Below, piece by piece: positions 50,901 to 61,800 of a stretch of 64,000 nucleotides of DNA. How positions within the stretch are numbered: position 1 is the first letter of the stretch; each line of letters opens with the position of its first letter. The DNA is from Roridomyces roridus (lineage: Eukaryota > Basidiomycota > Agaricomycetes > Agaricales > Mycenaceae): positions 1,612,001 through 1,676,000 of the forward strand of contig JARKIF010000003.1 in the NCBI GenBank assembly GCA_029378245.1, in the 5' to 3' direction. The notes beneath the pieces were generated by a model. The model worked only from the letters and a program-made list of their open reading frames with translations, searched no databases and was not told where the DNA came from. Both the position numbers and the translations under genes were made by a program.

Positions 50901-52633
50901 TTTGACTGTGTTTAGACTGGCTACCGATGCATCTGCTGGTGTTACATGTCCTTTTGCTCTTCGCGGTCCTGAATCCATTCGTGATTCCCTTTGGCGCATT
51001 CTACTATTTCATTGAAGCTGGTATGTCTCGTAACACGACTGCATTCTATTTTCTCATTTGGATGGCTAGGAATTGTCAAGAATCAGCTGCTTCATGTCTA
51101 CGCCAAGAACTATGAAAACAATGGAAAAGTGCTGCTCATACGAATGGCGCGATATTCGCTTGACGGTGGGTTTACAATCGAATACCCCGGCTTTAGAATA
51201 CTCAGTTGGCATAGGTCTCGTCCTCTCTCAGGTCGTTTTCATGATCTACATGGTTGTCCTGAAAAAGTCCGTAAATGTCGGGCTTGCCGCCTTTCTCGTT
51301 GTTTTCACTACATTTGTCAAGATTGTGTAAGTGTTTTTTCACCTTGACTGGGATCGCGTCACTGAACAATTCGGTCAGAATAACGCGCGTACTCCGTGCC
51401 CAATTTGAGCACGATGACATTCTAGAGGCTCAACTAATGGTTCCCCGCACGACTGACCCTGAACTGGGACAAGAACCTTCGTCCGGTGAAGAAAGCAACG
51501 ACAACATGCCTTCGCCCATGTTTTCGTGGCGTGTACCTGCATGGGTCAACTTGTCGTATGCTACTGTACGCCCGCATCGACAGGCACAGCACCGACCCAA
51601 CCCCTTTGGACCCCGAGAACAGACCTTTTCCCGTCTGGGATCGAGGGATTTCGAGTCGAACGTCAAACAAGATTCATCATCTCCAGAGGCGCAGAGGTTG
51701 ATCGATGGCCAGGCGCTACCAAGCAAGCCTCGGGGACACAAGCCGGCAGGTGCCTGGGATGAAAATTTAGGACTTGTAGCGCCACATCCGGCTGCACCGC
51801 CATGGGACGACGATAACACCGTTGATCTTCCGTACGACAACCCGTTCTACACTAGGGACATTGCCACGGATTTATGGCTTCCTCGCGACCCCTTCGCGAA
51901 ACTCAATCTGGATGATACGGTGGATCTCAGAAGGTCCGTCACTGTTGACCCTGCTGCGGGCCGCTTGGGCTTCTGGGCAGAAACCACCGCATCACCGGCG
52001 GCAATGTCGGAGATTTCAAGTGTTTCCACGCCAGCTGAGGAGCGTCCAAGCGCCGAGTCGTTCGAACAAACTGTGGATGGCAGCGAGGAAATCGACCTTC
52101 CTCTCATCATTGCGCAGCGGGCGCTGGCGAATGACGATGTGGAACACACCGTCCGAGCACGCCGGGGTTCTACCTTCCGTCGGAAAGTTAGCTCAAGCAC
52201 GACCGCGTCAAGACCACGACGACCGAGCATTGCTCCTAGGTTGTCCAACCGCTCATTTTCGGACAGCGGTGGGCGGCGGCAACGTTCGACTTCTATCATG
52301 TCCACCCTCCAGCCTCCCGTCATGGATCGTAACCGGTCAGACGGGGACTTTAACAACGTCCGTCCTGACATGCATGCTCAAGCCGAGTTTGTTCGGGCAC
52401 ATTCTCCTCATTCACGACTCTCTGTTGCTGCGCCGTCCACGAGACAACAACGATCAGCCAATATATCCGCTCATGATGCCATATTGCATGAGGTTCTCGC
52501 GGAAGAGGAGCAGGCTTTGGCGGATCGGCTGGAAGAGGAGCAAGCCGAGGTGGATAGGGCGACGATGCCGAGGTCGTGGTTCACGGCTTGGATGTTCAGG
52601 AGAGAGCCTCCGGCGGAAGAGCCTCGACAATGA
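47982..52633 (+). CDS. CSC1/OSCA-like calcium-permeable channel (DUF221), with apparent frameshift
   Basis: Multi-pass plasma-membrane protein of the hyperosmolality-gated/RSN1-PHM7 family. Fourteen exons start at 47982, 48074, 48267, 48341, 48524, 50030, 50111, 50634, 50728, 50823, 50916, 51070, 51215 and 51379; about 1340 residues. Seen are the N-terminal helix TVIGLVIAVLAISSQELMKR, WEFGYLYQARSWARYPSPPT, GVDATLYVRWLRGC, the cytosolic PHM7 part (LRTIMVSNVPPSLRNEKVLK), and the channel core LFPVSLLVGLVSIQNISAFL, FTTGMHGGFELALLGLPLI and RPRTFNFYYWLPMHLLVLHV. In exon 2 the frame of RTRRG must shift to reach WEFGYLYQ; a run of six G at 48157-48162 being one base too long would explain it. It may be an assembly error or a recent null allele. 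The long C-terminal tail is disordered. Confidence 0.85.
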
Positions 52634-52845
52634 GCGTATTTTTTATATTATTTTATGACCCCAAGATGATTTGATACCCCGGAATAATAGCTAGTTTTTC
52701 ATGACCGCATGATGTACGAGTTGCTACTTACAATACATCCTTTCGCCGCGAACCGATATTTTTCCCGCGGGCGAATTTCGCGAGATGGCTAGTACCGATG
52801 TTCAACCTGGGGGGTATTTAAGCAACGGCCCTGAAAAAGTACGAC

Positions 52846-54460
52846 ATGGCTCTTTTGACTTTACTTCTTGCTGCTATCGGCGTCAACGCCGGGACTACTG
52901 TCTGGTTGAGTTGACTGATTTTCCCGATGAATTCACCAAGCTGATTTGCAACTGCAGGTCCGGCAACTTCAATTCCTACGTAGGTTAACCCTGCATATTT
53001 TTTACATGGGTCTACATCGCCAGTTTAGCCCAACTCGGCCAGCTTCGACACCTGGAGCTTTAGTAACGAAGTTGGAGAGTATCAATGGTACATCCACGGT
53101 ACTCAAAACACGTCCGAGTATCTGTCGCTCTCGCCGTCCTACAAGAATCCCGCCGACTCGAGCGAGACGAATGGTCTTAAACTCACGGTGGATAGTACGT
53201 CTACATGGAATAGCCAGTTTGAGCGGTGAGCTGCCTTGGTTTTTGGCAACAACTATTGAGTATTGACCACGATTGACAGCACGGAGCTTATTCCTCAGAC
53301 GAGCGCGAACCTGGGGACGGGCAATCTTTTGTATCATTTCTCCATCTCTACTGGACAAGCGGGTTCGACCAACTACCCAGTTGTAAGTTGATGCAATATT
53401 TATTCGTGGCCTACTTACTTACACCTTTGCAGACTTCTATTGAGCATCAGGTACGCAAGACCTTCCGGGTTTTCGTGTCTAAAATGTCGTCTTTCAGATT
53501 TGTTTCTTTGAAAGTCACTTCACGGAGGTAAGCGTCCCTTCTTGTGCACCAGATTCTTTAATCCAACTCGAAAATCAGCTCAAAGTCGGCGTTGCTCCAA
53601 ACCCCACTCACCTGACGTGGATGGTGCGTCTATTCAAAAGCAAACTTTTGCGGATCTAATGCTCTGTCAGGTAACGGAAGTAGACCACTGGGACACACCC
53701 TGGACTCCCGGTGTTTGGTACAACTTTGCGTACGATATCGACGTAAGTCGCAGAGACCTCTCTTCTTGATCAGTGAACCAACCAGCAGTACAGTTTACTG
53801 CCCAGACAGTGGGTCTTTGGGCTTCGAATGGATCAGCGCCATTGGTCAAGGTCGTGCAAAACGTCCCGGCTGCGACCAGTACCAATTCGGCAGATTGGCA
53901 TTTGGGCGTTCTTCGCATCAACCCCAGTGCGTTCTCTCGGAGCATCTCGACGCGATTTGCATAACGGTTAATCCACAGCGGGCACCGAGGATTACTTTTT
54001 CAGCGGCGTTTACATCGAAAGCGCACCAATTACGACTAGTGTCGGAACAGGTGAGCATTGCGAGATTCTGGAAGCCATGAGACTGATTGGAGAAGGCGGA
54101 GGTAACACCACGACCACGACCACCGGCACCGGCACCACCACCTCCTCGGCCAGCTCGACAACCAGCAAGACCACAACCACGACCACGACCACGACTTCCA
54201 TCGGTCCAGTGCAAACCGAGTTCGGCCAGGTAAGAGGAAAAAATTGAAACTTGATGATGCTGACGATGATAACAAGTGTGGGGGAACTGGCTATACCGGT
54301 GCGACAACATGTGCTGCTCCTTACACAGTGAGTCGTTGCCGTTCTGAACCTCCAAATCTCAACGTTGGATAGTGCAAAGCGATCAGCCCGCCTTATTATT
54401 ACCAGGTGGGTCAATTCTTCTCATCAAGGACATATATTCACGCGAATTTAGTGTCTTTGA
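52846..54460 (+). CDS. Secreted GH131 beta-glucanase with CBM1
   Basis: Acts on beta-1,3/1,6 or beta-1,4 glucans of plant or fungal walls. Fourteen small exons start at 52846, 52958, 53029, 53280, 53433 (18 nt), 53498 (30 nt), 53579, 53671, 53794, 53979, 54096, 54277, 54373 and 54452 (9 nt, CL plus stop); 325 residues. A signal peptide (MALLTLLLAAIGVNAG) leads into the GH131 fold: FDTWSFSNEVGEYQWYIHGT, LSPSYKNPADSSETNGLKLT, TELIPQTSANLGTGNLLYHF, FFESHFTELK, DWHLGVLRINP and EDYFFSGVYIESAPITTSVG. A Thr-rich linker and a fungal cellulose-binding domain (CGGTGYTGATTCAAPYTC and ending YYYQCL) close it. It is almost back-to-back with the SOD gene (25 bp between stops). Confidence 0.93.
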
Positions 54461-54485
54461 GATTGAATTTACGCAGCGAGTCCCT

Positions 54486-55245
54486 TCAAAACGATGAGTG
54501 CTGAACAAGGGTATCATTGAACGTACGTACTATGGTCCCGCACGCAGCCCTAGCACCTGCATTTCCGGTCTTCAAGCTCTCAGGATCGCCTCCCTTCCCG
54601 AGATCGTCCGTTCCCGCATGGAGAACAACCGCCCGCCTGGAGCCATAATAAATTTGAGCAAGGGCACTGCAATAAGTCACTCACCCAACGATGCTCAAAG
54701 GTCCATTCAGCGAAATCGTCGAGTCTTCGAACGAGAACGTTGCTTTGCCGTCACCATCTGTCTGGATATTCCCCAAGTCCCCAACGTGCCTCTCCGCATC
54801 AGAGGGCGCGCCGTGGTTTTTGGCGAACGGATTAAAGTGTGGGCCGGCGGACAGACATCCGTCGGTCAGGTCGCCGAATTGACTGCCGTTGTAAATAGAT
54901 ATTCTTGAGAGTACTTTAGATACGTACTGGATATGAAAGCCACGCTCCGCGTTCGCGTCGAGACCCTGCAGTTTACCAGTTACAGTAACTGCACTGGCAA
55001 CGTCTTTTTGTTCGAAAGTGACCGTGCCAGTAGCCGAGGATGAGCCTTTCAAGACGACGACAGCCTAGGGCGCATCAGTCTCATGCGTCATTTGTGCGGC
55101 GACCGACTAGGACCTTGGTGACGACTGGAAGAGCGTCTGGCTTGGACGCACTCCGTGACAGGACGATCACAAGAGTTACAAGACAGGCAGCCCCAAGAAA
55201 CCACCAGCGAGTGGTCGATTTCTGCTGCTTGGGAGTATAGTCCAT
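54486..55245 (-). CDS. Cu/Zn superoxide dismutase with N-terminal membrane anchor
   Basis: Four exons, 55245-55114, 55064-54928, 54882-54685 and 54636-54486, give 205 residues. The first exon encodes 44 residues absent from cytosolic SOD1: a charged start ([13 protein letters not shown]), then [17 protein letters not shown], a single hydrophobic helix that would act as a signal-anchor or uncleaved signal. The SOD domain is complete, with ligand motifs [42 protein letters not shown] and [18 protein letters not shown], and active-site Arg in GARAACG. The enzyme would detoxify superoxide outside the cytosol (inference from topology). The last residues after CGTI are not conserved, and a missed final intron is possible. 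Confidence 0.88.
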
Positions 55246-55308
55246 GGGAGTGAAGAAGCAAGAGAAATCCGGTAAAAATAACTAAGAGTACACAGTGATT
55301 ATCTTATC

Positions 55309-57183
55309 TTACACATTCTCCATGAAGCGACTCTGACCCCCAGCCTTGTCCTCCTCGCCTTCAGGTGCGGCCGCAGTCGCGTCCTCGTCATCAGGCACAT
55401 GCGGGGGCTTGCCCTCTGGCGCCTTCTCCTGCTGGCGCTTGCTGGGGCGGCGGGAAAGGCTCGCTCCTTCCGAAGGCTGGCGTCCGTGTCCCTTCTTCTC
55501 GATCTACAAAAAGTCAGCACCAACGCAATCCACGAGAACAGGCACATACCGGGAATCCATTCGCGCCCATCTCCATCCCGTGGGGATTTGAATAACTCGG
55601 CGGCTCTGCATCTGCATACTCCAAACCATCTTCGTCGTCATCTTCCTCCTCGACAGAACTACCCTCTTCATCGCCACTCTCCTCCTCCTCACTGACATAC
55701 CCAGCAGATCGCACCGCCGCTGCAACAGGCCCGCTCCTCTCCATCTGCTCGCTCGCAACCAAATACCTCGCACAAAGCATGCGGATATCGTTCCACCACT
55801 CCATCATATCCTCACGACTCCTTGAACGGAAGCTCCATGCATGGTCACCGCCACCCCCAGTGAACCGACTGCTCAAACTGCGACGCACACCGCTCACACC
55901 GCCTGCCTTGGTCGTCCCGCTGCCGTCTTTCCGGCCCTCGATGTGGAATTTATGTGACTTGGCACTGGCTCCGCTCGGTGGGCCAAGCGTGCACATGGGA
56001 AGGAACAGACTGAAAAGCGGCTCCCGCCCTCCTGGCGACATGGGGTCCGAGCTCGAGTACTCGTGCAAGAAGCCAGCAGGCGTGAGCACGAAGAAACTCT
56101 CCCGATACGTGCGCGTGTACCGCTTCTTGCGCTCCAGTAGCCCCGTGTGCACGGCCTGCACACTAGGATCGTCACGGCTGGGGTAGACAATGGTGGAGGG
56201 GTTGCGCAACGGGGTCTCGGGGTCCAGAAGGTGGTCTGACCGACCGCTGAACGCAAGCCACTCGCGGTCAGGTGCCAATCCGCTCATGTGTGCTGCGAGC
56301 TCGGTATGTGTGGCAGCGATGGAGGCGCTCATGCGGGCTTGCCACTCCTCGTACGTCTGCCACGCAGATTGGACGGCACGGACAATACCCTCTTCAAAGT
56401 GGGCACTGTTTTGCTGCATAATTATGATGCTCTTTTGGAGAAGGTTTTCTTCGTGTACTTGTTTCGTGAGCTGCCGGACGACGGCGGCATTGGTCACATA
56501 TCTAGTACGGTGTGAGTGTAGGACGATATGAGACACAGATCACGTACGGGTCTGTCTTGCTCGTCACTGCCAGAGGCGTGTTCTTGAACGAGGATATACT
56601 GGCGGACAGCTCGGACATGAGGCGCGTGGAGAGCTCGCGCTCCTTTGCGACGTTGGTTGCGAGCTTGCCAGTGTCATTCTGGACGTTCTTGATGTGCGCC
56701 TTGATTTCTGTGCGGAGCTTCTGGAGGTGCTGGACGATGGAGCTGTCGATGGTGCGCCCCAGATTGGCATGTTGGTCGGCGATGACCCTGGTCTTGTCGC
56801 GGATGTCCTGTGTCCCCGTCAGCCGTGTATCTGTAGAAAGAGGAAGGACCTGCATAGTAGATATCCTGGAGCCCGCCTTCGCCGAGAAACTGGTTTCCAG
56901 CACGGAAAGGGACCTGTATAACGGCGCCGAGCTTTATGAGCTCCTTCGAGGTGGTGTTGTGGATGTCTGCAACGCCTTCAAAGTAGGCAATGAGTTGCTT
57001 GACAATTGCCTTCCAGGCGACGAAACGCTCGATGAGGATGTCTGACGGGCGAAGGTCGTGGGGCGCGACATTCTTCTTGATGAGGGACTGGTTCCGGGAG
57101 ATGGTGCTACCTTGCTTGGAAGCACGAGATATGGACGCCGCACGCGAGGGGGCGCGCGACAATGAGACGGCTTCGTGGTTCAT
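55309..57183 (-). CDS. SLM1: PH-domain protein of the SLM1/SLM2 family
   Basis: Phosphoinositide-binding eisosome protein that in yeast passes membrane-stress signals to TORC2. Four exons, 57183-56854, 56807-56548, 56501-55550 and 55503-55309, give 578 residues. A BAR-like helical region (about residues 40-290) includes DILIERFVAWKAIVKQLIAY, FRAGNQFLGEGGLQDIYYDI and RDKTRVIADQHANLGR. The PH domain (about 300-430) shows GLLERKKRYTRTYRESFFVL, PAGFLHEYSSSD and HAWSFRSRSREDMMEWW. An acidic tail follows. Intron 1 seems to use GCAGGT as donor; the GT four bases on would shift the frame out of the DIYYDIRDK block. Confidence 0.9.
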
Positions 57184-57706
57184 GGAGAGTGAGTGGGTCG
57201 AACACTGGCAGTCCTGGGTATATGAATCGTGACTAGCGTTGACCCGTGCTGACGCACGGCAATCAGATCTCAGCTTTGGAGGGACAATGGGAGCGTCGTT
57301 CACAGAGGTCCTTTGTACAACTTTCCTAAAGTAGACACGCAATTGACTCTTGGGCCATTATTCGGTGGGCATAAAAGGCTGAGAGCGAGGCCGAAGATGC
57401 TCGCTGCATGCAGCCCCCTTCCCAGTTCCAAGCCATCTCGAGACACGCGGTCTGGCCAGACGCGTCACTCATGCGGGATGGTACGAACTGGCAAGGGAAT
57501 CTCAATTGATTTATGCCGGCCGGTGTCAGACCGACGCGCCCTGGAGCACCAGGCCCTGCGTGTCGGCGCGGCATCCCGGTCGGCCGATACCTCTTGATTT
57601 CCGGCAGCCAAGGCAATCAAAAGGGCAATCAATTTTAATTCTACGTAGGGCGACGCCGGTAATAGACGATTTTTTTGGGAGCTACTGATGTACGCAATTT
57701 TTGACA
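57184..57706. other. Intergenic region, probable Helitron 3' boundary zone
   Basis: No gene. It is rich in palindromes, for example CCTGG-AGCA-CCAGG near 57540-57553. On the minus strand the Helitron should end in this interval with a short hairpin and CTRR, but I could not fix the terminus. Confidence 0.4.
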
Positions 57707-58757
57707 TTAGCCCAAGGGTGAAGAGGAGGCGGGGTGGCTGTCGACTCTACGGCGCTTGACGTTGCCAAACGGCATGCTGGGTGAGGGCGTGGACGGCCCA
57801 GCTTGCGTAGCCGCCGCCGTCCGGTCCTGAGCGGGCGCTATCAATATCAATGGGTATGAGCAGGGCCAGACAATATCAGTGCAGCGGACACGTACTCTTG
57901 GCATACTTGGGGGGAGGGGGGACACCTAAGAAAACAACCTGGCTGACCTCCATTGTGAAACGGTCAGCGTACTTCTCGCCCCGCCGTTCTTCAATGCCAG
58001 TCAGCCAGCCGCTGGCTTGGACGTACTTGCCGGGGTACGGCGTAGGCTTCTTCAAATTGTTGGCCCACCGAGGACCATCCTGGATGACACCGAACACGGG
58101 GAATGGTCGCACCGATTTGTCGATCTGGTTGTACTGCTCGCAGTCCATTTCGAAGGTGGCGTCGTCCCCGTTCCTCTTGGTCGCAAGGCCGCAGACAACC
58201 AGACGGGCGCGGTGATTGAGGTCGATGTCGGGGATTTGGATGGTGGGGGGTTCAGGAGGGCCATCGACACCGGGGGTCTGGAGCGCAGGAAGAAGCTCGT
58301 GGAGAGGAATACACTGGGTAGTGATGAGCATTTTTTTTCATTGCAGAAATAGCTCGTACCTCCTCTACGTCTGCGACGAATGAGTATTCGACAGGGTCAA
58401 GAGCGTTGGGACCCAGGTTCAGTGAGGAGTCCATGAGGACAGGCTGGGAGTACCGATGAGCATTGAGAGTCCGGCAATGTGAAAAAAATAAGTACGCACG
58501 AATAACTTGACCCAGTAGACACCCGGACCCTGACCCGGAGCAGGGAAAAAAATGGCCGTATCATTGAAGATTCGCCCACAGCCGATGATGCCTTCCGGGA
58601 CGCTGGTTCGCTCGCCGGTTGTGTCGTCAACCTCAATGCTACTCCCCACGTAGAAGTGGAGGTCGAAGAACACGGTCTTCGGTTGGCCAGGCAGGGTGCG
58701 AGGGTTAGTCACCCGAGCAATGCCGTCGATGAAAGCACCGGAGTTGGAAGAGACCAT
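57707..58757 (-). CDS. Unknown protein encoded next to the Helitron helicase
   Basis: Four exons, 58757-58500, 58443-58360, 58313-57896 and 57837-57707, give 296 residues, all junctions GT-AG. It reads in the same direction as RepHel and starts 126 bp downstream of its stop, so it may be part of the element or captured. Visible features are an N-terminal beta-rich part (TVFFDLHFYVG, GIIGCGRIFNDTAIFFPAPG), a middle block (RARLVVCGLATKRNGDDATF, GKYVQASGWLTGIEERRGEK) and a basic tail (GNVKRRRVDSHP) that could be a nuclear signal. The alternation of short strands is compatible with an OB-fold protein binding single-stranded DNA, as an RPA-like helper of rolling-circle transposition, but that is only a guess. 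Confidence 0.75.
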
Positions 58758-58882
58758 GGCGGTAGGAGGGAAGGAAAATAATGTTTGTACTTGCACGCAT
58801 GTATAGTTTATATACCACCAGCTACGCGAGTGATTGCCCAAGCAAGAGAAAACAGATCTAGGGATTTGAAGGCAGGGTACGG

Positions 58883-61800
58883 CTAATCCAAAAGTACTTC
58901 ATCGTAGACTACATTTTTTGTCGAATCCGAGAGCTGGGTATCCTGGAGGAGGACCTTGACCCTTTGTTCCGAGGTGGCCCGAGAAAGTGCGACGTAGAGT
59001 TGGCCATGGGAAAAGACCGGGTTGCGCAGATCCAGTCCGACAAACTTGACAGACTGCCCTTGCGCTTTGTTTATCGTGAGCCCGAAAGCAAGGCGGACAG
59101 GGAACTGTCGACGACTGAACTTGAAAGAGAAGTCGGCAGTGCTTGGGGTCAACATGATGCGAGGGATCAGTGCAGCCTCCCCATCGTGGTCACCACCAAC
59201 CAGTCTGACCTCCAGGACTCGGTCGGACTCTCGCACCAAGATCATTCGGGTCCCATTGCAGAGGCCCCTCGCAGGCGACAGATTTCGAAGCAGAATCAAC
59301 GGGCAGCCAATCTTGACCACCAGCTCACCCGGAGGAAGGGAAGAAGGATTGATAGAGCGAAGGAACTCGATGGGAATTGGGGCCTGGTCCGGATCGCCAT
59401 CGCCGTCGGCACCGGCTTCTTCGATGATTTTATCCACGCTGTAATACACGCGCGGCTCACCGGCCATCCGTCCCAAGACGTCCTCGTTGAGCTGAAAGAC
59501 ATCCGCATTTCTTGGCGCCAGAATCATGCGATTGAGAAAGTATTCGGGAGGCGGAGGCGGGACGGAGGCTATGCCAGGATAGACGTACTGAATCAAAGCC
59601 TCGGCGCTGTCGATTCGCATGCCAGGACGAAGCTTGACGTGGCCGTTTTCGTCGGAGTTTCGTCCGTGCCCCACATCCAACAGCCAGGAAGCAAAGTCCC
59701 GCTCGGACTGTCCCTCTGTCTCCAAGCGCATGTTTCTCCGGAGGAAGAGTAGCTCCACGTCGTTCCAGACATAGGACCGCTGGATGCATGCGTTGACAAT
59801 TTGCTCCCGCGATCCTTTCGGCACAACTGGCAGAATTTGCTGAAAGTCGCCGCCAAAGATCACGGTAATGCCACCGAACGAATGGTCGTTGTCGAGCAGG
59901 TCCCGAAGGGTGCGATCGAGGGCCTGAATTGCCAGCCTGTCCTGCATGCCGATTTCATCCCAAACGATGAGACGCGTTGCTCGAAGGAGGTCGGCGAGTT
60001 TGCTGTTCTTCGAAATGTTGCAGTACGACTCCTCGTTGATGCCGTCGATGGGTATCTTGTAGGTGGAATGGGCCGTGCGACCACCAGGCAGGAGCAACGC
60101 TGCGATGCCAGAGGAAGCAGAACAAAGGATGATATGCCCTTCACTACGCGCTTGATGACAGACGGTGCGGTAAACGAAAGTCTTGCCGGTGCCGCCAGGG
60201 CCGTTGAGGAAGTAGATCTTGCCGGCACGGTCGGTGACAGATTTCATAATCTTGTCGAACGCTTCTCGCTGTTCCTCGTTAAGGAGCGGAATCATTTGTT
60301 CGGCTTTGTCGCGCTCGGCATCGCGATCATAGTTTAATTGTTCCGCGATGAGAGCGTTGTCGACCTGCGCGTCCCAATCAATCTGGAACCTCGGCATCCC
60401 AGGGAAATCCTGAAGACTTCTCCCTGACTCGCTCAAAATCTTGTTGAGCAAAAACAGACCGTAGTCGTATGCATCTTCGTCAGTTGTATCGCGGCGGCCC
60501 ATAATCTGCAGGCGCCTCGGCAAATCATCGCAGATATGCAACCGAAATTCATTCCACAGGTTCCCCGGTTGCGATGGATCACAGAACAAAAGAAGGACCG
60601 CAAAAAGATGGCGCAAACGTGTCCCAGTCTGCATCTCCGCCGCCTCCCGGAGGCAGTGACGCCACTCGCCGTCATCTTCAAGAAGTCCTCGGGCAAGGCA
60701 GGCCTCGAGAAATGTGGGATGTACAACGCCGTGATATGTCTGCAAGTCTTTAAAGGAGGTCGGACCCTTGACGGTGGTAAGCAGAGTGCGAAGGTAGAAT
60801 CGCTCTCCGCCGTTTGGTGGTACGAAATACATCCGTCCCAGAGAGAAGCCCTTCTTTCGTACGCCCCACTGCTTCTTTTTCGTATTCCAAGTGAAGTGCT
60901 GCGGGAACTCCTGGTACGTATATTGCCTAGCAAGCTGACCAAGAGCACCCTGGTTCTTGTTAGCTTCGAAAAAAGCAGTCAGGCGTGTTCTTTCAGCTGC
61001 TGCTCGCTCCAGGACAGCCTCTGCATTGTCATCGGGGTTGAACGTGACCAAGTGCTGACCAGGTAGGTGAACCTGCCGCAAGCATCAGACAAAGATCAAT
61101 TGTGAGTATCCGCGAGCACTCTTACCTGAAGTCGGACCACACTGGGAACTCTGCTATGCATCTCAAGATGCAGAATGCGCCAGGACGCCTCTGACGCTGA
61201 AATATAGCGACCCTCAATCCATCGCTTGATCTCATCTCGACGGTCGACCTCAAGCCCGGCCATATCACCACCCTTCTGAATGTACTTGAAGACATATTTG
61301 AAAGAACGCAGGGAAACCGCACACTCGACATTGATGTGGCAGTTGTACTTGGCAGAGAAGTAAGGGCTGTACGGAATGATCCAAGAATTGTTGACCATGT
61401 AGCCACCGACATCATAAGCCCGTCCATCATCAAGGCGCTTGTACTTCGGATAGCCATCGTCGTCCATGGACGTCTCTGTCTCGAACGGCTTGGGAAATCG
61501 TTTGGTGCACTTCCCCTGCTCCATACACGGAGAACGCGGGTTAGCAGTTCCGCACGGGCCGTGAACCATGCAGGTCTTCACGGTTTCAAACAACAACGGC
61601 TGAGTATCGGGGTCCGGCCAGTGGGCCGAGATGACAGAGTCAATGTCCTCCGGCGTGAGAAGCTTCTGGCCAGGAGCGAGGAAGAGAAGAAGATGAAAGT
61701 GGGGAAGACCGCGTTTCTGGAATTCGATGGTGTATACATAAGCCACGACACGGCCGAGGACACCCTTCTTATAGATGTCGTCGATGATGGCTTTCTTCTT

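Noticed and set aside
38268..57183. TORC2 gene cluster (AVO3 and SLM1 in one window)
   Set aside because: They are about 12 kb apart with many unrelated genes between; chance linkage is the simpler view.
57184..57706. Exact Helitron 3' terminus
   Set aside because: Several CTRR-T candidates exist but none has a clear hairpin 10-12 nt upstream.
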